Under the pieces are notes generated by a model that had not been told where the DNA came from, did not search any database, and saw nothing but the letters and a program-made list of their open reading frames with translations. The position numbers and the translations under genes were made by a program. A stretch of 50,183 bases of DNA from CAZSNT01 sp964607765 (GTDB taxonomy: Bacteria; Verrucomicrobiota; Lentisphaeria; Oligosphaerales; JABHEG01): NCBI GenBank assembly GCA_964607765.1, contig CAZSNT010000061.1:1-50183 (forward strand), in the 5' to 3' direction. Below, piece after piece: positions 40,901 to 49,900 of this stretch (positions are counted from its first letter, which is position 1; each line of letters opens with the position of its first letter).

Positions 40901-43900
40901 GCGCGCGGCAACATCACCATTAGTGCTCAGACTGATGACAGTGAAGGCACGTCCGTCGTCGATATCAACGCGCGTGTGGAGAGCACAACCGGGACAGTCG
41001 ACATCGATGCCAGCAACAATGCGAACGGCGCAACCAGCACCGTCACCATCGGCGCGGATGTGATCGGCTCCACCGTCACCGTCGACGTGCTGGAGGACGA
41101 TGATACCGATGCGGTCAGCATCACGTTCGACGGCAGCAGCACCAACACCAGAGGCGGCTTTGACATCGATGTCACGGGCGGCCCGGCGAATGCCGCGGCG
41201 GTCGTGCTGGCCGCCGGTGTTACGCTGACTGCAGCTGGGGACATTGACGTGGGCGACGCCGCTGAAGTGGACGACATCACCCTCACGGCCACCTCCAACA
41301 TCGTTACGAATGCAGCCGGGGCCCACGTTGACCTCAACGCCGCGGACCTGCTCGATATCAACGGCTCGATCACCAGCGCCGACTTCATCGATCTGAGCGG
41401 CGCCGACGGCAGCGCCAGCGGCAACAACATCGTCATCACCGGTGCAGAGACCTTGCTCGCCGAGAACAACATCGACGTCAACCATGCGCTCGATATCGAC
41501 GGCGGCAGCGTCACGTTCACCAGTGACACCGGCAGTATCACTTTCGATGCTGCCATTGACGGTGCCCAGGCCCTGACCGTCAACGCCGACGAAGGCACGT
41601 CCACGTTCTCCGGTAACATCGGCAGCACCACCGACCTCACCGGGCTGACCGTGGTCGCCCGAAGCATGGCCGGCCGGCCGACCGTCGAGACGGTTGGTGT
41701 CCCGGGCAGCGCGGGCGGCGCCGTCTCCATCACGACATCGACCGGTGATATCGCCGTCAGCGACATCACCACCACCGGCGGCGCAGGTGTCGCCGAGGGT
41801 GCAGGCGAGAACGCTGGGACTGTTACGCTGACCTCCGTCGGCGGCTCAGTCAGCGCTGGCAATATCGTCGCTATCGGTGGGCTCGGAACGGATACCCTCT
41901 CCGACGCCAATGCCCGGGCCGGCGGTGACGGCGCATCTGTTACGATCCAGGCCGGGACGTTCGCCGATCTCGACAACATTACAACGACCGGTGGGGCTGC
42001 AGACGTCACCGCCGGTGACGCTGCCGGCGCCGCGGGCGGAACGGGCGGCAACGTTACTATCATTGCCGGCACTGAAGTGCAGGCCCTGGGCGACGTGACC
42101 ACCACGGGCGGGGCCTCCGCAGCCGACGGCGCAGCCGTTCAGGCCGGCGGCAGCGCCGGGACCGTAACCGTCAGTGCCACAGTCGACATCGGCCTCAACG
42201 ATGGCGACGGCGGCACGGATACCATTTTGACCCTCACTGGAGGCGCGGGCGCTGGTGCGGGAGCGAACGCCGGCGACGGCGCCAACCTCACCTTCAACGG
42301 CCCCGTTACCCTCGACGACACCGTCCAGATCAACACCACCGGCGGCGCGAACCCGGGTGCAACCGACGGCAATGTCACGTTCAATGGGACAGTTGACGGT
42401 GCTGCCGCAGGCGCACAGAACCTGACCATCACCGCGGACAGCGGCGACGTGAAGTTCTTCGACACCATCGGCGAGGATGTCGCACTCGGCACGCTGACAA
42501 TCGTGAGCGCGGACGAGATCTACATGGCAGACGAGGTCGGGCTGGCCAGCCTCACAGTCACCACGGCGGGAGATGTCACCATCGACGAGATCCTGCGCAC
42601 CGCAGACTCCACCACCGCAACCAGCGGGAGCATCAACGTGACCAGCACCGGCACGATCACGCTGAACGGTTTGTTGCAGACCGGTGATGTGGCCTTTGCT
42701 GACACCGCCGCTCTGGATGCAGTCGCAGCCGGCGACATCAGCGTGACCGCGGCGACCGGCATTGTCGGCACCGGACGCATGGTCACGGGCGATGCCGAGA
42801 TTACCGGTGCGGACGTCGCAGGTGCGGACACCGTCCGGAGCGGTAACGTCACCCTCAACGTCACGGGCGCCGGTGACGTCGGCCTGTCGGCGGACAACGC
42901 CTTGACGATCGGGTCCGTGACGGCGAACGATGCCGGAACGGCAACCACAGTCGGCACGGTCGGCAGTATTATCATCGGTAACGCGAATGCGCCGGACCGC
43001 GTCAACAACGGCACGGTCGCACGCGCCATGGACGTGTCCTTCGGCGTGGCAACCGGTGGGTCCACCGACAACAGCGGCACGCTGCAGGTCACAACGGACG
43101 GCGGCGCCGGGGCAGCCGGTGAGATCCGAGTGGCCTCCAGCGAAGCCCTCGTCGTTGGCGCTCTCGACACGGCCGATGCCACCAGCCAGAATATCGGCAT
43201 CGTGACCCATGACAACGCCGATCTGACTTGGGCCGCCGTCAGCGCCCTCGACAGCGATGTGGTGACCATGGGCGACGACGAGACCGGTATACTGACCGTC
43301 GCGGCAGCGCAGGGACTTGGGTCCTTCACCGGCCTCGGCAACTCCATCAACATCACTGGCAGCATCACCACCACGGCGTCGAATGCGTCCGGGACACCCA
43401 GTGGCAGCATCAGCCTCACCGCCGATACGACCACGGTTGCCGTGGCCGCAGGCCTCCTGACCGGCAACTCGACAGTCGCTGACGCGGCAGGCAACCAGAC
43501 TGCCGCTACAGGCGGCATCACCATCTCGGCCGTGACCGGAATCACCGGCGCCGGGACGCTGACCACCGGTAACGCTCAGGTCGACGATACGGCCAACAAC
43601 GGCACCGACTCGGCCACCTCGGGCAGCATCGCTCTGACCGTCACGGGCACGGGCGACATCGGCCTCAGCGGGGCGGATGCACTCTCAGTCGGTACGGCGG
43701 CAATCGTCGGCAACGACGACGAGACCGCTACCACCGGCTCGATCACACTAGGCGCTGATCGCGTCAACAACGGTGGCGCGGGTGGCAACCTGGATATTGC
43801 CATGAACGCTCCGACTACCGGAACGACGAACAACATCGGCCTACTGACAGTTACCACTGACGGTGGCGCCGGTGCCGCCGGCGAGATCCAGATCACCACG

Positions 43901-46900
43901 GACAATGCCCTTAGCCTGGGCACGCTCACGACCGATCCGAACACGGTCCAGACCGTCGAGATCCAGGTCACCGGCGCCAACCACCTTACCATTGCCGCCG
44001 CGACCGACGTCAACGATGCGGTCACCTTGGACATCGACGACAATGTCGCGCAGGACGTGCTGGTTGACGAGAACTTCACGGCGGGCAGCCTGACCATTGC
44101 CGCCGGTCGCGCTATCGACAACGTCGGCGGCGCCGAAGTGCTCACCACCACAAACGGTAACTTGTCGCTGACCGCAGTCGGAAACGGCACGGCCGCCATC
44201 GGCCAGAGTGTCGATCCGCTCGATGTCTCTGTTGCAGGCGGCTCACTCGTGCTCACCACGTCTGGCGCCGCTGCTGTCGGCAGCGTGTACGTCACTTCAG
44301 CTGCAGACCTTACGGTCGGCGCGATCGACACTGCTGCTGATGCACAGAATGTCTCGCTGGTCACGACCGGCACGGCCGACCTGACCCTCGCCGGCGGCTA
44401 CACGGATGTGGCAACAGATGCCTTCACGCTCGACACCGCAGGTGGCGATCTCACCTTCTCCACCAACGCCCTCACGGCAGGCAGCCTCACGGTGACCGAC
44501 ACCGACGGCGGCGCGGTCGCAGTCAACGTGGCCGTGGCGACCGCTGCAGCTGCCGCCAACACCGGTGCTATCAGCATCACGACCAGCAACGGGAACCTGA
44601 GCGGAACCGGGTCACTGACGACCGGCGCCTCGGCCTACGCGGGTGCGGCGACCAGCGGCAACATCACACTTGACCTCGGCACGGGCGCGCTGACGGGAGT
44701 AGACCTCGCAACAGGCAACGCGCAGGACACCACTCCCGGCGCAGCAGCCACCCAGAGCGGCTCGCTCGACATCACGGCCGGCAGCATCGGCACAAGTGCG
44801 ACTGCCATCAACACCAATATCGGTGTGGCCAGCGCTGGCTCCGCCGACAACCAGGGCGGCCTCACGGCAAACACCTCTGCCTCCAACGGCAGCATCTACA
44901 TCAGTGAGACGGCGGGTGACCTCGGTATCACAGCAGTGAACGCCGGCACGGGCGATGTGAGCTTGACCGCGGCCGGCGGCATCGTTGACGAGACTGCGGC
45001 CGAGACCGCGATCATCGCCGCTGACGCATTGAGTCTGAGCGCTGCGACAGGCATCGGTTCGGCCGATGATCTCGACATTGACGTGACCAGCGTTACGGCA
45101 ACAAACTCGACCAGCGGCAACATCATGATCTTCGAAGTCGACGGTGCTGACAACGACCTGAGCGTTCTCGGTGCGACGCAGACGACCGCGGGCAACATCG
45201 ACATCCAGACGTTCGACGGCAGCCTGACGATCGACGGTGCCGTGAGCGCCGCGGGCGCCGGCACGATTCTGTTTGCCGCGGGCGACAATGGCGGCAGCGG
45301 CGACGACGACCTGGTTGTTAACGCGAGTGTGACGTCGAACACGGGCAAGATCGACCTTGACGCGACCAACGACGTGGAATTCTCTGCTGCCGGCGATGTT
45401 ACGACCACGTCGGGCGAGATCGAGGTGGCTGCGGTTGACGCGATCACGATGGTCGACGGCACGGTGCTGGACGCGGGCGATGACCTGATCGACCTGGACG
45501 CCGACGAGAACATCGCTCTGGGCAGCTTGGTGACGACGAACAACACGGCGACCGCTGTTGACATCAACACGGCGAACGGTGCGGTGACCGATGCGAACGG
45601 CGCGAGCCTGAACATCACGGCTACGGCCGGCGAAGCGACGATCCTGGCTGAGACCGGGGTGGACGTTGACACTGACCTGAACGCCATTGACATCGTGAAC
45701 CAGAGCGCCGGCGCTGTTGACCTGAACGACACGGGCGCGAACGGCCTGATCATCAACCAGATCGACCAGGACGGCACGACGGTCGACGTTGTGACTGCGG
45801 GCAACACGACGATTCTGTTGGGCGGGAACGGCGTGACTGCGATCGGCGCGAATGCGATCACGATCGACGTGAACGGCGACGGCACGTTGACGGTTGCTGC
45901 CCCGATCACGTCCGCTGCAGGCGGCGCGATCACGATCACTGCTGACGACGACGTTCTCCAGACAGTCGATGCCGGTGACATCAGCTCGAACAACGGCGCG
46001 ATCAGCATTACTGCTGACGCTGACAGCGACAACAACGGCACTGGCGGCGCGATCACGATGCACGCGAACGCGCTGACCGATGCGGGCAACTCGACGATCA
46101 CGCTCGATGCGAACGAGAACATCACGCTGGGCAGCCTGGCCACGACCGGCGCTGTGAACGTTACTCTTACTACTGACGCGGGCGTAGTTGGCGAGGACAC
46201 TGTTCTTGACGTGAATGCCACTCTTGCGACACTCGTTATTGACGCGGCCACGGGTGTTGGCAACGGCGCTGACATCGACACGACGGTTGCTGCAGTCGAC
46301 ATCGACAACTCGACCAGCGGCGACATTGTGATCGACGAGACGGACAATCTGAACATCAACAAGATCGTTCAGACGTCGCCGGTTGGTGCTGGCAACAACG
46401 GCAACATCACGGTGACTGCTGCTTCGATCACCGTGGTTGACAACGCAGATCAGGACGTTGCCGCGATCATGGCTGTTGACAACGGCGCTGTGACGCTGAC
46501 GGCCGGCGAAGCCGCTGCCGACGACATCACGGTGAACGACGGGATTACGACGCAGGCCGGCGCTGTGACTCTGAACGCGAACGACCGGATCGTGTTCGCT
46601 GCCGCGGGCGACATCACCGCGAGTGGCGCGGGCAACGTTCAGGTTCTTGCGAACGCCGACAATGCCAACGGCGACAACTCCGACGAGATCACGATGGCCG
46701 ACGGCACGCTGATCGACGCGGGCAGCGGCACGATCGAGCTGGACAACGTTGGCGGCGGGTTCGGCGGCGACGTTGCGGTTGGTGGCCTTCTTACCACGAA
46801 CGCGGGTGCCACGGCTGTGACCATCGCCACTGACGGCGCTGTGACCGATGCGGGCGCTGCGCACGTCGACGTTGTTGCCACGACGGGCGGCGTTGACATC

Positions 46901-49900
46901 GACGCGGAAGACGGCGTGAGCCTTGACACGACGGTTGACTCGATCGACGTGTTCAACAACACGGCGGGCGCTGTTGACATCGACGAGACCGACGACCTGA
47001 CGATCACGCGCGTCCTCCAGGACGAGGACGACTCGATCACGGTTGTTGCCGGCGGCGCTCTGACGGTTGCCGCTGCGGGCGGCGGCGTTGTGATCGACGA
47101 CGACGCTGACGCGAACGGCAACGCTGACATCCTGCTGCGCGCCGAGGCCGGGACTCTGACGCTGAACGACGACATCCGCAACGACAGCGACCACGCTGAT
47201 GCCGACATCACGCTGGACGCTGTTGGCAGCGCGAGCAACGTGGCGGTGAACGATGTTGTTGGCACTGCTGCGGGTGACATCACGATCACTGCTGACAACG
47301 ACGTGACGCTCGCTACTGGCGGGGATGTGACCGCTACTGGTGCGGGTAACGTTCAGATCACTGCTGACGACGACGGTGATGCTGACGGCCAAGGCGGCGC
47401 GCTGACCATGAGCGACGCGGGTGCTGACAGCACTGTGATCGACGCGGGCAGCGGCACAATCGATCTTGACGCTGACGAGAACATCACGCTTGGCAGCATC
47501 ACGACGACGAACAACACTGCTGCCGCGGTCACGATCGACAGCACGAGCGGCGGGCTTGCCGACGGCGGGGACACTGCCGACGACATCATCGCGAACGCGG
47601 GCACTGTGACGATCAACGTGATGGCCGGTGTGGGTAGCTCGACCAACGACATTGAGACGCAGATCGGCACGCTGAACATCGACAATGGCGATCCTGCGAA
47701 CCCGAATACGACATCGAGTTCCGGCGGCATCTACGTCGTCGAGCAGGTTGCTGGTGGTGACCTGACGGTGAGTCAGGCTGTGATCACGAGTCCTGAGGAC
47801 GGGTTCGACGGCGACATCGAGATCTCGACTCTTGACGGTAACCTGACGCTGACCGGCGCTGTCAGTACTGGCGACGAAGGCTCGATCACGCTTGCTGCGA
47901 ACGACAACGTTGCTCCTCTGGGCACAGGTTCTGTTGACATCCAGTCTGACATCACGAGCGTGAACGGTGGGATCACGATCGACGCAGACGACGATGTGAC
48001 GTTCACTGGCGGTAACCGCACGGTGCAGTCGACTACCGGGAATGTCGCGATCACCGCGGATCAGTTTGCTGCGAACAATGGTGGCGTGATCACCATGGCT
48101 GGCACGGACGCTGTGAACGCTGGCAGCGGCACGATCGCTCTGAGTGCTGACGGCAACGTCACGCTTGGCGCGTTGACCACAACGAACAGCGGCGACACGG
48201 CTGTGACATTGACGAGCACGAGCGGTGACGTTCGGGAAGCTCTGGACGCTACGGTTGAGGTGACCGCTGCTGGTCGTCTGGTTATCGACGCTGTTCTTGG
48301 TGTTGGCGCGACCGGCGACCTCGAGACGAACGTTGCGTCCGTTGACATCACCAACGCGACGTCTGGCGCGATCGACATTGACGAAGCGAATGACCTGAGC
48401 ATCTTCGACGTCTCGCAGACGACCACTGGCAGCATCAGTGTTATTGCCGGTGCTTCTCTGACCGTCGATGCCGCCGGCACGGGTGTTCTGATCTCCGGTG
48501 CGGCTGCGAACAACGACACGATCCTGCTCCGCGGCGAAGCGGGCAGCGTTGCGATCAACGACGTTGTGACGAACACGAGCACTGGCGCGACCGCTGACAT
48601 CACTGTGGATGCTATTGGCAACACCAGTTCGGTGTCTGTGACCGCTGTGATCAGTTCTGCTGCCGGCGACATCAACCTGACCGCTGATGACGATGTTACG
48701 TTCAACGAGTTCGGCGACATCACTGCGACCGGCGCCGGGAACGTGACGATCACCGCTGACGACGACGCGACTGTTGACGCGGGTCAGGGCGGTGCTGTTA
48801 CGATGGTGAACGGCACGCTGGTCACCGGCGGCACGGGCCTCATCACTGTGACGGCTGACGAGAGCATCACGTTGGGCGGTCTGACCACTGCGAATGTTGC
48901 GAATGCCTCGGTGCGTCTGACGAGCGTGAGTGGCGCGATCGTTGACGGCGGCGACACGCACGTGGACATCGATGCGAACACTACTGCGGATACTTCCGGC
49001 GTTCGTATTGCTGCTGCCAGCGGCATCGGCACGGATGCTAACGGTATCGATACGACGGTTGAGACACTTGCTGCGACCACTGGGAGCGGCGACCTGCACA
49101 TCATCAACACTGGCGAGGTCGACATCATCGCCGACGGTGTTTTGACCGGTGTGACGATCACTGCCGGTGCTGCGACGGACAACATCACGGTTACCGCTGC
49201 GAGTCCGCTGAACGTGAACGCTGCTGTGACGAACACCGGCGGCGGCAACATCATTCTTGCTGCCGAGGGTACTGCTGTTGCCGACGACCTGACGCTTGCC
49301 GCTGCGGTGACCGCCGCGGGCGGCAGCGGGGACATCAGCCTGTACGCTGGCCACGACATCGCGCAGGGCGCGTTTGCCGTCACTGCCGCGGGGACCGGCG
49401 ACATTGTCTACGCCGCCGGCGTGGACTACAACGCGGGCACGCCTCGTGCGGGTCACGCTGCTGACGACGGCGACATCACGATGAACGCCGCTGCGACCGC
49501 CGTGAGCGCGACGGGCGACATCACGATGACGGCGACCGAGAACATCACGATCAGCTCGCTGACCACGGGCGGCGATGTGTCACTGAGTGCGAACGACAAC
49601 ACGTACGGTCTGGGCGCGGACAACAGCGGCGCGATCGCCGAGGTGCTTGCCGCCGAGACGGCTGCGATCACGGCTGACGACCTGACGATGTCCGCCGCGA
49701 CGGGCATCGGCGCTGCCGACGACATCGACACGGATGTTCGGACGGTTACGGCGACGAACTCGACCAGCGGCAACATGGTGATCTTCGAGATCGACGGTGC
49801 TGACAACGACCTGAGCGTTCTCGGTGCGACGCAGTCGACTGCCGGCAACATCGACATTCAGACGTTCGACGGCAGCCTGACGATCGACGGTGCTGTGAGT

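Noticed and set aside
44612..49456. Minus-strand open frame of 1,614 codons, and similar long ones at 32804-37117, 41846-43210, 39509-41485, 29267-30772 and 30956-32332
   Set aside because: They are antisense to the giant plus-strand TPS gene, lack signal or start context, and consist of low-complexity Val/Gly/Asp/Ala or Ser/Pro/Ala text created by the codon pattern of the sense repeats.
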